Shown here: positions 43,086 through 52,256 of the stretch, one piece after another
How the letters are laid out: every line of letters starts with the position of its first letter
How positions within the stretch are numbered: position 1 is the stretch's first letter
Source: Virgisporangium aliadipatigenens
GTDB taxonomy: Bacteria; Actinomycetota; Actinomycetes; Mycobacteriales; Micromonosporaceae
Reading direction: 5' to 3'
Length of the DNA: 64,000 nucleotides
NCBI RefSeq assembly: GCF_016863615.1
Contig: NZ_BOPF01000018.1
Location: 180,103-244,102 of the forward strand
Notes under the pieces: model-generated
The model's input: only the letters and a program-made list of their open reading frames with translations
Told to the model about the DNA's origin: nothing
Database searches by the model: none
Position numbers and translations under genes: made by a program

Positions 43086-45574
43086 TCATTCGCGCGCGGC
43101 GACCAGACCGGCCGGCCGGTGCCGGAGCAGGAAAGCGGCCGGGATCGTGCTGGCCAGCAACGCCGTCACCAGGCAGCCGAGCACGATCGCCCCGAGCTGG
43201 CCCCACGGCGCGTCCACCTCCACCGACGGCGCCGCCCCGCTGAGCCCGTTCCGCGTCGCCAGAACGGTGACCGCGGTGACCACCGTCGCCAGCAGCGCGC
43301 CGACCCCGGTCACCAGCACGGCCTCCACCCCGATCAGCCGGATCACCTGACCCGGCGTGGTGCCGCCGAGCCGCAGCAGGGCCAGTTCGCGGGCCCGGTC
43401 CCGGGTCGCCATGACGAGGGTGTTGGCGATCGCGATTCCGGTGTACAGCAACGCCATGCCGATGACGGCGATGGTCCCGAGCCGGTTGGTGCGGTCGCGT
43501 CGCGCGGACGCGGCCGACAGGTATTGCGCGGTGCGGATCAGGGCCCCGCCGCCGGCGGCCGCCACCGCCGCCACCGGACCGGGATCGGCGCCGGGCGCCA
43601 GCCGCACGTACACCGCGTCGGCGAGCGAGCGCGTGTGCGCGTCGCGCAGGGCCCACGGCAGCAGGACCGTCTCGTCGAGGTCGAGCTGCTCGGGGAGGAC
43701 CGCGACCACCCGCAGGCGTACCGGCGTCGAGTCGCCGAGCCACAGTTCCGCCGTCTCGCCGAGCCGCCAGGTCCCGCTCGGCACGGCGGCGGTGTCGGTA
43801 CCGGTCAGGTCGGCCAGGCTGCCGGCGACCACCGGCAGGTCGAACACCGCGGCGAGGTCGGGGCCGTGGACGTACCGCCCGGTCCAGTCCTTGGGTTCGT
43901 CGCTCTCGCGTACGTAGACCGGTGTCTCGGTGACGGGCACGGCGGCGCCGACGCCGGGCACCGTCCGCAGGGCCGCGACGGTGGAGTCGGCGATCCCTTC
44001 AGCAGCCGTGGGAACGACCGTCGCCTCCGCCGCGATCCGTTCCCGGGCGGCGCTGTCGGTAGCCGTGGCCAGGGTGGCGAACGCCGCCATCGTGGAGCCC
44101 GCGATGCCGACCGTGACGAGGATCGGCGCCGCGGTGGCGGCCGTCCGGCGCACGGCGGTACGCGCGCCGTGTCCGGCCAGTACGCCGATCGGCCCCAGCA
44201 GCGCGCCGAACGGCGCGGCGAGCAGCCACACCAGCGGCGGGACGAACAGCGGTGCGAACATCGCGCAGGCGGTGATCAGGAACATCGCCGCGACGATGGC
44301 GAGCGCGACGGTGTTGTCCGAACCGGCGTCGGGGAAGACGGCGAGAATCGGCAGCGTCGCGGCGATCGCGCCGAGGCCGACCAGCCAGCGGGCGGGTGTC
44401 ATCGCACGCCGGTCCAGCGCGGCCTCGCGCAGCGCCTCGATCGGCCGGACCAGACCGGCCCGCCGCGCGGCGAGATACACGCCGGTCAGCGCCACCAGCA
44501 GCCCGCTGCCGAAAGCCGCCGCCACCGGCCAGAAGATGAAGTGCGCGGTGAACGTCGGCGGCGCGAACCCGCTGTCGACCAGCCACCGCGCGAACCTGGG
44601 CGCCAGCGCCGCACCCGCCGCGGCACCGACCCCGGCGGCGAACGTTCCCACCAGAAGCGCCTCGACGAGCACCGTCCAGCGCACCTGGCGCGGGGTGGCG
44701 CCGGCGGCCCGCAGCAGGCCGAACTCCCGGCGCCTCGCCGCGACGGCGTACGTGAACGTGCCGGCCACCACGAAGATGGACACGAACCCGGCCATGCCAC
44801 AGCTCGCCGCCAGCAGCGCGATCGTCTCGGTGAGCTGCTGGCTGTCCGGGTACGGCTCGGCACCACGCCGGCCCGCACCGACGAGCACCCGGACGCCGCC
44901 GTCCCCGCCGACGACGGCCCGGACCCGTTCGGCCAGCGCCGCGGCCGACCCGCCCGCCTTCGCGGTCAACGCGATCGCGGAAACCTTGCCACCGGCAAGT
45001 TCCGCGGCAACTCCGTCCACTGTGTACAGCGCGGCCTGGGCCGGGCTGCGCACCACCCCGCTGACCGTGAACGGCATCGGACCCCGGGCGGTCGACACGG
45101 TGATCCGGTCGCCGGGGCGGTGCGCGGTGGGCGCGCTGAGCACGATGTCGGTACGTGCCTCGGGCGGCCCACCGGCGACCCACGTGTAGGCGTGCAGTCC
45201 CGCCGCCGACCACGGGTGGGCGGTGTCGCCGGGCGCGCCGGCGGTGGCCGCGTACCCCGCGTGGTCCACCACGACGGTGGCGTCCACAGTGGACAACCGG
45301 GCCGGCAGGTCCGCCGGGAGCGGCCGGATCTCGGGCGTGCGCACCGACGCGGTTTCCCGGTCCTCGCCGGAGCCGGTGGTGACACTGGCCTCGTTGGCAC
45401 CCGCGACGACGACGTCCGCCCCGGTGTACCACCGCGTGGGGCCGTCGCCGGCGCCGACCGTGCTGGCGAGGGTGAGCGCCATCATCGTCAGCAGGGTCAC
45501 GCCCAACGCGAGCGCGATGAACGTGCCGACCAGGCCCGACAGGTGGGCCCGCATCGTCTGCCAGGCGACCGCGA

Positions 45575-45581
<7 letters not shown>
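43086..45581 (-). CDS. FtsX-like ABC transporter permease (MacB-type)
   Basis: An 831-residue permease with two FtsX repeats and about ten membrane helices. The first helix (AHLSGLVGTFIALALGVTLLTMMAL) is followed by a large extracytoplasmic domain. The conserved FtsX regions read LAASCGMAGFVSIFVVAGTFTYAVAARRREFGLLRAAGATPRQVR and LGTIAVIGMALLYTGIAIANTLVMATRDRARELALLRLGGTTPGQVI. It overlaps the ATPase gene by seven bases. Such exporters use mechanotransmission to push lipids, peptides or antibiotics out, or act as resistance systems. Confidence 0.92.
45015..45027. repeat. GTCCAC-TGTGTAC dyad element variant
   Basis: GTCCACTGTGTAC inside the FtsX gene; a degraded copy. Confidence 0.3.
45282..45294. 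repeat. GTCCACAGTGGAC perfect dyad element inside FtsX gene
   Basis: GTCCACAGTGGAC, identical to the intergenic copy at 35826, here coding Leu-Ser-Thr-Val-Asp on the minus strand. Confidence 0.5.
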
Positions 45582-46332
<751 letters not shown>

Positions 46333-46336
<4 letters not shown>

Positions 46337-47292
46337 CGCCCGGCCCACCCGGTGCCGATGCGCACCGATGCGCGCAGGGGTGCCGGCGCGGACGCCTCGG
46401 CGGTGCCGGTTCGGCGGCCGGGCAGGAGGGCGAACGCCGTGACCGCCACGGTGGCCACGGCGATCGCGCCGCCGACGAGCAGCAGCGACATCGCCACGGT
46501 GGGCGCGTAGGGGGCCCGGCCGGCGTACGCGGTCGCCGCCACGGCGCCGAAGACCGCCGCGAAACCGAGCGCCGCCGCGAGCATGGCCAGCCCGCCCTGG
46601 CGCGGCCGCAGCCGTCCCGCGTCCAGCCCGATCGCCAGTAACGCCAGGATCTGTATGCCGTGCAGGCCAACGGCGTGCGCCAGCTTGGCGCTGCCGGCCG
46701 CGCCGAAGAGAATGTCGGCGGGCACTTGGCCGGTGGCGTCGAACGCGGCCTCGCCGATCGCCGCCATGTCCTTGCCGATCGCGCCCGCCGCGAGCACGGC
46801 CGCGAGGCCGGTCACGGCCGCGATCCGAGACGCGATACTTCCGGGGAACCGCGCCAGCACGGCGACGGTCAGCCACGCGACCCCGAGCGTCAACGGCAGG
46901 ATCAGCGTGCCGATCGCGCTCCAGATCCCCGCGTCGACCGGCGTCGTGTCGTTGAAGTGCGAGGCGACACCGCGCCAACGCTGCATCGTGATGAGCCCGA
47001 CCTCGACCGTTCCGCAGAACGCCACGATCCCGGCCGGCACCCGCACCCACCACCGCTGCGGTGCCTGCCGCAGGATCCAGACCAACGACCAGAACAGCAG
47101 ACCCATCGAGAACCCGAACGCGACCGGCTTGCGCCAGGACACCGGTCCCCACCACGACCCACCGTCCACGGCGGCCACCACCAGGTGCGCCGCACCGGAG
47201 AAGACCAACAGCGTGCCGGCCCACCAGACCGACCGCTGGAACGCACCCACCGGGCGGACCGCCCGCCACACCATGCCCAGCAACGCTTTCAT
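46333..47292 (-). CDS. multi-pass membrane protein, first gene of the ABC operon
   Basis: A 319-residue protein with about eight hydrophobic segments, for example WAGTLLVFSGAAHLVVAAV, VAFGFSMGLLFWSLVWIL, VPAGIVAFCGTVEVGLITM and TLILPLTLGVAWLTVAVL. Two later segments carry GLHGIQILALLAIGL and VAMSLLLVGGAIAVATVAV. It has no family signature that I can name. The ATG at 47292 is used, and its stop overlaps the ATPase start. A perfect palindrome stands 82-97 bases upstream of the start. Cotranscription with an exporter suggests a sensory or immunity role, but this is inference. Confidence 0.78.
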
Positions 47293-47373
47293 GCCCGTTC
47301 CCTCCCTGGAAGCTGGGCACGACGCTATGGACGCGGGAGGCGCGGAACGTCCCTCCACAGAGGACTCGACGCG

Positions 47374-47389
47374 TACCCCAGCTGGGGTA
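47374..47389. promoter_or_regulatory. perfect 16-bp palindrome upstream of the ABC operon
   Basis: TACCCCAGCTGGGGTA is a perfect palindrome 82-97 bases before the first gene of the ABC operon and just after the end of the response-regulator gene. It is a likely operator for the adjacent NarL-type regulator. Its outer halves also resemble CsoR boxes, though the spacing differs. Confidence 0.6.
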
Positions 47390-47407
47390 GCGGGCCCAGG
47401 GGAGCGG

Positions 47408-48067
47408 TCAGGGTGCCATCAGGCCGGCGCGGTACGCCAGCACCACCGCCTGCGCCCGGTCCCGCGCGTCGATCTTCTGCAGGATCCGCTTCACGTGCGT
47501 CTTCGCGGTCGACTCGGCGATGACGAGCAGGTCGGCGATCTGCTCGTTGGAGAGTCCCTCGGCGATCAGCCGCAGCACCTGGATCTCCCGCGAGGTCAAC
47601 CGTTCCAGCCGGGACCGCTCGGGTGAGCCGGTGTCGGGCGCGCCCCCGCGGACGAAATGCTCCACCAGCGATCGGGTGACCGACGGATCCAGCAGGGTGT
47701 CGCCGCCGGCCACGGTACGTACCGCGTCGATGAGCCGCTCCGGCGAGGCGCGCTTGAGCAGGAACCCGCTCGCCCCGGCGCGCAGGGCCCGCCACACGAA
47801 GTCGTCGTTGGGAAAAGTGGTCAGCACCAACACCTTCGTCGCCAGCCCGGCCGCGACGATCCGCCCCGTCGCCTCGATGCCGTCGACCCCGGGCATTCGC
47901 ACGTCCATCAGCGCGACGTCCGGCGCGAGCGAACGGCTCAGTTCGACGGCCGAGAGCCCGTCCGCCGCCTGGCCGACGACCTCGATGTCCGGCGCGCTGC
48001 CCAGTACCACCGCGACGCCGGTCCGCAGCAACGCGTCGTCGTCGGCCAGCAGCACCCGTACGGTCAT
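47408..48067 (-). CDS. NarL/FixJ-family response regulator
   Basis: A 219-residue regulator: receiver with Asp55 in LMDVRMPGVDG and the switch Thr in VLVLTTFPNDDFV, and a C-terminal LuxR-type helix-turn-helix from about 155 (LTSREIQVLRLIAEGLSNEQIADLLVIAESTAKTHVKRI). It overlaps the kinase gene by four bases. The nearby palindrome at 47374 and the adjoining ABC operon on the same strand suggest its target. Confidence 0.95.
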   Translation of the reverse strand: MTVRVLLADDDALLRTGVAVVLGSAPDIEVVGQAADGLSAVELSRSLAPDVALMDVRMPGVDGIEATGRIVAAGLATKVLVLTTFPNDDFVWRALRAGASGFLLKRASPERLIDAVRTVAGGDTLLDPSVTRSLVEHFVRGGAPDTGSPERSRLERLTSREIQVLRLIAEGLSNEQIADLLVIAESTAKTHVKRILQKIDARDRAQAVVLAYRAGLMAP

Positions 48068-49296
48068 GCCGTCGCCTCGGCCTCGACGGCCCGGTCGGGA
48101 TCTCCCGACACGGACATCGGGAGGGTGGCCCGCAGCGTGAAGCCGGCGCCCGGGTCGCGACCGTGCTCCACCGTCCCGCCGAAGACCCCGACCCGCTCGG
48201 TGATGCCCAGCAGCCCGCGATTGGGGCGATAGCCCGGCGCTGGCCCACGCCCGTCGTCGTGCACCGTCACGACGAGCGCACCGTCGCGGACCCGGATGAC
48301 CACGTCGGCGCTGCGCGCCCGGCCGTGCTTGACGGCGTTGGTGAGGGCCTCCTGGACGATCCGGTACGCCGACAGCTCCAGGGTGCGCGGCAGTCCGCGC
48401 GCCGCGGGTTCGATGTCGACGCGTACGGTCATCCCGGCGTCCACCAGTGGCCCCACGACCGCGTCGAGGTCGTCCAGGCCGGGCTCGGGATCGTCGTCGG
48501 AACGCAGGACTCCGAGGACCCGGTCGAGTTCGACGAGGGCGCTGCGGCCGGTGCGTTCGACGCCGGCGAGCATCTCCCGGGCGCGTTCCGGATCGGTGTC
48601 GAGCACCATGCGGCCGGCGCCGGCCTGGACCAGCATGGCGTTGACGGTGTGTCCGATGACGTCGTGCAGTTCGCGGGCGATGCGGACGCGTTCGTTGATG
48701 ATGGCTTCCCGGCGCATCAGCCGGCGGTGCGCCTCCATCTGCTCCCGCCGCCGGGCGAAGCTGTACCCGACCGCCCACGCCAGCAGCCACACGAACAGGA
48801 CCCCGACCGGCGCGGTCTCGGAGGCCCCGGTCTCGGTCGAGAAGTAGGCCAGCACACCGGGCAGCAGGACCACCGGCCCGACGAGAGCCTTGCGGCGGCT
48901 GGCGTAGAGGCCCAGCGAGTACAGGCCGATGAGGTTCACGTACGAGGTGACCTGGCCCGGACCGATCCACAGCGACTCGACGATCAACCCGGCCGAACCG
49001 ACGAGATACGACGCCAGCGGTGCCCGGCGCCGCGCGATCAGGCTGCCCGCGATCAGCACGCTCAGAACCAGGCTCGCCAGGAACCGATCGCCCAACCGGT
49101 CCGCCTCGGCGATCCGTATGGCCACCATCGGGACCAGTAACACGATGGCCAGCGCCACCTCGACGCCGAGCCGCGGCAGGCCGCCGAACCGCGCCCCGAA
49201 CGCCAGCACCGCGTCCGAGGCACGCGTCCGGACGGCCCCGCCGGCACGGGTGAACGCGGCACGGAGCGCCGCGGCACGGCGCGGATCGTCAGCCAC
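48064..49296 (-). CDS. sensor histidine kinase, HisKA_3 (NarX/DesK) type
   Basis: A 410-residue kinase with about six membrane helices in the N-terminal half, then HisKA_3 with His in ERVRIARELHDVIGHTVNAMLVQAG and a HATPase with AYRIVQEALTNAVKHG, VHDDGRGP and GLLGITERV. The GTG at 49296 has GGTGGGG upstream; a longer start at 49404 would add a proline/arginine-rich leader without membrane character. It probably senses envelope stress or an antibiotic and phosphorylates the coupled regulator. Confidence 0.9.
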   Translation of the reverse strand: MADDPRRAAALRAAFTRAGGAVRTRASDAVLAFGARFGGLPRLGVEVALAIVLLVPMVAIRIAEADRLGDRFLASLVLSVLIAGSLIARRRAPLASYLVGSAGLIVESLWIGPGQVTSYVNLIGLYSLGLYASRRKALVGPVVLLPGVLAYFSTETGASETAPVGVLFVWLLAWAVGYSFARRREQMEAHRRLMRREAIINERVRIARELHDVIGHTVNAMLVQAGAGRMVLDTDPERAREMLAGVERTGRSALVELDRVLGVLRSDDDPEPGLDDLDAVVGPLVDAGMTVRVDIEPAARGLPRTLELSAYRIVQEALTNAVKHGRARSADVVIRVRDGALVVTVHDDGRGPAPGYRPNRGLLGITERVGVFGGTVEHGRDPGAGFTLRATLPMSVSGDPDRAVEAEATA

Positions 49297-49422
49297 GAGG
49301 CCACCCCACCACGACACCCCGCCGGCGATCAATACTCGCCGGCGAACCCGGCCGGCCACGGCACCCGCGGCACGGCGTTTCGGTGCCCGCGTCGGAAGGG
49401 CCATCGTGGTCGCCGGCCGACT

Positions 49423-49435
49423 GTCCTCAGTGGAC
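49423..49435. repeat. GTCCTC-AGTGGAC dyad element copy
   Basis: GTCCTCAGTGGAC between the kinase start and the GNAT remnant; one mismatch from the perfect element. Confidence 0.35.
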
Positions 49436-49443
49436 GGACCGGC

Positions 49444-49690
49444 TCAGCGCGTCGTTGCCGGAGTGATCGCACCGAGGAACGGCATCCGTCGCCGCAGCGC
49501 GAATCCGAGCTGTTCGTAGAACGGCGTCTCGGCCCGGGCGCGGATCCCGGCGGCGACGGCGCGCACCAGGCGGGAGGCGTAGCCCCGGTCGCGATGTCGG
49601 CCCCGGACCGCGGCGAGTGGTCGGCCAGGCCGACGAAGGGTGCCACGTCGGGCCGAGGTGCTCCTCCTTCACGATGCGGCATCGGCGAGC
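49444..49690 (-). pseudogene. GNAT acetyltransferase remnant with frameshift and internal deletion
   Basis: The minus strand ends in RDRGYASRLVRAVAAGIRA, then RAETPFYEQLGFALRRRMPF and a stop at 49444-49446. That is the C-terminal half of a GNAT: RGxGYAS-type CoA loop, then the YExLGF motif. About a dozen residues normally between ETPF and YExLGF (with the NxxAIxL helix) are missing. Upstream, PFVGLADHSPRSGADIA of the same kind of protein lies in another frame, and no N-terminus is present. It is a dead remnant; motif recall is the basis. Confidence 0.68.
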
Positions 49691-49710
49691 GCGGCGCCAC
49701 CACGGGCGGT

Positions 49711-49723
49711 GTCCACTGTGGAG
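49711..49723. repeat. GTCCAC-TGTGGAG dyad element copy
   Basis: GTCCACTGTGGAG in the gap between the GNAT remnant and the anti-sigma-like kinase gene. Confidence 0.4.
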
Positions 49724-49812
49724 CGAGGGTGTGCGGAGTACCTGACGGAGCCGCCGAGTGTGCGGCACTACCGCGACGCGCCCGTCCCGCGGGAAGGCGG
49801 GGCAGACGCGCG

Positions 49813-50268
49813 TTACCGCCGGGGCAACGGCACGGTCATGCGAAGCAGCACATGGTCGGGCGCCGTCGGAACGAATTCCGCACGCTCCGCCAGCGCGGTG
49901 ATCAAGGGCAGGCCGCGGCCGCTCAGTTGGGTCGGCTCGGGGCGTTGCGCCGGTAGTGTGACGCCGTCGGGGACGTGGCCGCAGTTGCCGACCTCCAGCA
50001 CGCACCTGCCGTCCTCCACCGCGACGTGAAGGTCGATGGTGTCGGCGTCGCCGTGCCGGACGGCGTTGGAGCACGCCTCCGTGACGAGGACCGACACGTC
50101 GCCGCGGACCTTCGTGTCGGCGGTGACCAGGCTCAGCAGGCCGTCGAGCAGGCGTCGCGCTTCGCGCACCGACGAGGGCCGTCGGGGCAGGACCGCCGTC
50201 AGGGTCAGCCGCATCAGCGGGACTCCCGACTGCGGGTCGCGGTCCGGCAATGGCACGTCGAGGGTCAC
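49813..50268 (-). CDS. anti-sigma-factor-type ATP-binding protein (RsbW/SpoIIAB-like)
   Basis: A 151-residue GHKL kinase-like protein. VREARRLLDGLLSLV, SVLVTEACSNAVRHGDADTIDLHV (the N-box with the conserved Asn), VGNCGHVP and GRGLPLITALAE form the Bergerat fold of the RsbW family. These phosphorylate a STAS antagonist and sequester a sigma factor. GTG 50268 is used because a sigma-B-type promoter ends just upstream; ATG 50214 is the alternative. A STAS gene and a PP2C gene next door complete the module. Confidence 0.85.
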   Translation of the reverse strand: MTLDVPLPDRDPQSGVPLMRLTLTAVLPRRPSSVREARRLLDGLLSLVTADTKVRGDVSVLVTEACSNAVRHGDADTIDLHVAVEDGRCVLEVGNCGHVPDGVTLPAQRPEPTQLSGRGLPLITALAERAEFVPTAPDHVLLRMTVPLPRR

Positions 50269-50277
50269 CGCCGGCGC

Positions 50278-50302
50278 CTACCCTAGCCGGAGCACGCAAA
50301 AC
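50278..50302 (-). promoter_or_regulatory. sigma-B/stress-type promoter of the anti-sigma-like gene
   Basis: On the minus strand GTTT (50302-50299) is followed by 15 bases and GGGTAG (50283-50278). This matches the GTTT-N14-16-GGGTA(T/C) form of actinomycete SigB-group promoters. It ends nine bases before the GTG. Confidence 0.6.
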
Positions 50303-50502
50303 GACATGGGACGTTGCAGGCACAGACCCGGGTCGCGCGGCGCGCCGGAACGTCGGGCCTGGTGGCCCTTCGCGTGTTGAATTGTGCCGGTCGCGGCCGT
50401 CTTCGGCGTTTGTGATGAACAACAAGCGGGCACGTGAGCGTTCATACCGGCGGTGTGGCGGGCAACGCCGGCGACCGGTGTGCGGGAGTGCGGAGGTGCG
50501 GT

Positions 50503-50859
50503 GTGGAGCTGTCGTTGACGACGCGGCCGGGTCGTGGCTGCACCGTCATCCGGTTGTCCGGCGTGGTGGACCTGGCGACCGAACCGGAGCTTCGGGCGTC
50601 GTTGGAGCGGGAGCTGCGGGACGGCGTTCGCCACGTCGTGCTGGACCTCGCCGAGGTGCGGCTCATCGACTCCACCGCGCTGGGCACGATCGTGTCGTTC
50701 CACAAGCGGTTGCGGGAACGGGCCGGGCAGCTGTGTCTGGTGGGGGTGCAGCCGCTGGTGTTCCGCGTTCTGGAGCTGACCTCGGTGGATCGTCTGGTGG
50801 GCCTCTACGACAGCGTCGAGGCGGCCGAGGATGATCTGGCCGCCGCCCGGGAGCGTTGA
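50503..50859 (+). CDS. STAS-domain anti-anti-sigma factor
   Basis: A 118-residue antagonist of the SpoIIAA/RsbV type. VELSLTTRPGRGCTVIRLSGVVDLATEPELRASL is the STAS core, and LIDSTALGTIVSF carries the phospho-acceptor Ser57. GGAGG at 50492-50496 supports the GTG at 50503; an upstream start at 50434 would add 23 unlike residues. It should bind the kinase encoded on the other strand when unphosphorylated and free the sigma factor. Confidence 0.92.
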   Translation: MELSLTTRPGRGCTVIRLSGVVDLATEPELRASLERELRDGVRHVVLDLAEVRLIDSTALGTIVSFHKRLRERAGQLCLVGVQPLVFRVLELTSVDRLVGLYDSVEAAEDDLAAARER

Positions 50860-50869
50860 GCGGAGTCGC

Positions 50870-52117
50870 TCAGTCGGCCAGGGGCGGGCTGGCGCGTGCC
50901 TCGTCGGCGCCGGAGGTGCTGTGCCGCGGCTGCCCGTGCCCGCCGTACCAGTCGATGATCAGCAGGGTGGCGTCGTCGTCCAGGACGGGGCCGGCGACCC
51001 GCAGGACCGCGTCGGCCAGGGCGCGGGTCGCCTCCCGGGGGTGCAGGCCGGCGGCGCGTCGTAGTTCGGCGTCGAGGTCGAGGGCGGCCGCGCGGCGTTC
51101 GCGCATCCCGTCCGTGACGACCACCAGCCGGTCGCCGGGCCGCAGCGTCACCGTCCCGCCGTGGAACGTCGAGTCGGGCAGCATCCCGATCGGGAAGTTG
51201 CGCGGAAGTCCCAACGGCTCCGTCGCACCGTCCCGCACGAGCAGCGGCAGCAGGTGCCCGGCGTTGACCATTTCACACGCACCGGTGGTCAGGTCGATCC
51301 GGCCGAGTATCGCGGTGATGAACGTATTGGCGGTCCCGGCGTACTCGGTGAGCGCGGCGTTGGCGGCGAGGGCCTGTTCGGTCAGGCTCTGTCCGCGGCG
51401 GCGGCTGTTGCGCAGGCTGCCCACGCCGAGCGTGGCGGTCAGGGCGCTGGCCACGCCGTGGCCCATCGCGTCGGTGACGCTGAAGTGCAGGAGGTCGCGG
51501 GCCAGCGAGTAGTCGAAGGTGTCCCCGCCGATGCTGGCCGCCGGTTCCAGCCAGCCCGACAGGGTGAACGCGCCGGCCTCGCAGGTGAACGCCGCGGGCA
51601 GCAGCCGGCGCTGGATCTCCGCCGACAGGTTGAACGGCGTGGTGCGCTGCCCCCACTCGAACAGGTCGGTGTGCCGCCGGTTGGCGATCACCACGAACGC
51701 CAGCAGGTGCGCGGTGCGGGCGATCTCGTCCAGGGCGCGCGGGTCCGGCTCCTCCGGCAGGGTCAGCTCCAGCAGTCCGATCGCCTCGCCGCGTTCGGTG
51801 ACCGGCGCCCACACCGTCCATTCCCCGTCGCCGGCGAGGACCTGCGGGGTCTGCCCGCGCAGCGCCTGCTCGGGCGGCCCACCGTCGAACGGCACCACGG
51901 TGGCCACCTCGTCGCCGCTGCGGCGGGCGGACCGGTCGTCGGGGCCGGCGTCGCCGAGCGGTACGTACGCCAGCCGGACCAGCGCCCGCCCGCTCAGATC
52001 GGCGATCAGGAACGACACCGTCCGGGCGTGCAGGGCGGCACCGAGTTCCCGGGTGACCGCCTCGACGGCGTCCACCGGTGGTGCGTCCTCGGCCGCGCTC
52101 AGCACGGCGGTCAGCAT
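50870..52117 (-). CDS. PP2C-family serine phosphatase (SpoIIE/RsbU-type) with GAF-like sensor
   Basis: A 415-residue phosphatase. A GAF-like sensory domain lies at about 15-160 (VEAVTRELGAALHARTVSFLIADLSGRALVRL), followed by the PP2C domain (IQRRLLPAAF, ASIGGDTFDYSL, FSVTDAMGHGVASALTATLG, NAGHLLPLLVRDG, VVVTDGMRE). The metal-binding Asp residues GGDxFDY, DAMGHG and DDDATLL are present. It would dephosphorylate the STAS protein on a signal. It is convergent with the STAS gene. ATG 52117 has GCGAGGT upstream. Confidence 0.92.
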   Translation of the reverse strand: MLTAVLSAAEDAPPVDAVEAVTRELGAALHARTVSFLIADLSGRALVRLAYVPLGDAGPDDRSARRSGDEVATVVPFDGGPPEQALRGQTPQVLAGDGEWTVWAPVTERGEAIGLLELTLPEEPDPRALDEIARTAHLLAFVVIANRRHTDLFEWGQRTTPFNLSAEIQRRLLPAAFTCEAGAFTLSGWLEPAASIGGDTFDYSLARDLLHFSVTDAMGHGVASALTATLGVGSLRNSRRRGQSLTEQALAANAALTEYAGTANTFITAILGRIDLTTGACEMVNAGHLLPLLVRDGATEPLGLPRNFPIGMLPDSTFHGGTVTLRPGDRLVVVTDGMRERRAAALDLDAELRRAAGLHPREATRALADAVLRVAGPVLDDDATLLIIDWYGGHGQPRHSTSGADEARASPPLAD

Positions 52118-52214
52118 CGACACCTCGCTACGGTCCACCCCCGGGAGGATACGGATCCGTCCGCGGTGTTGTCCGAGCCGGTTGAGACCGGACCTCGCGC
52201 ACACTGGCCGGGGG

Positions 52215-52231
52215 ATACCCCCAGGGGGTAT
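52215..52231. promoter_or_regulatory. CsoR-type copper operator upstream of copB-like gene
   Basis: ATACCCCCAGGGGGTAT is a near-perfect 17-bp inverted repeat 26-42 bases before the ATG at 52257. It matches the GC-rich ATACCCC/GGGGTAT boxes bound by CsoR, and similar boxes flank the CsoR gene in this window. Confidence 0.75.
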
Positions 52232-52256
52232 GGTGAGGGCTCTGGAGGTGGTCCCC

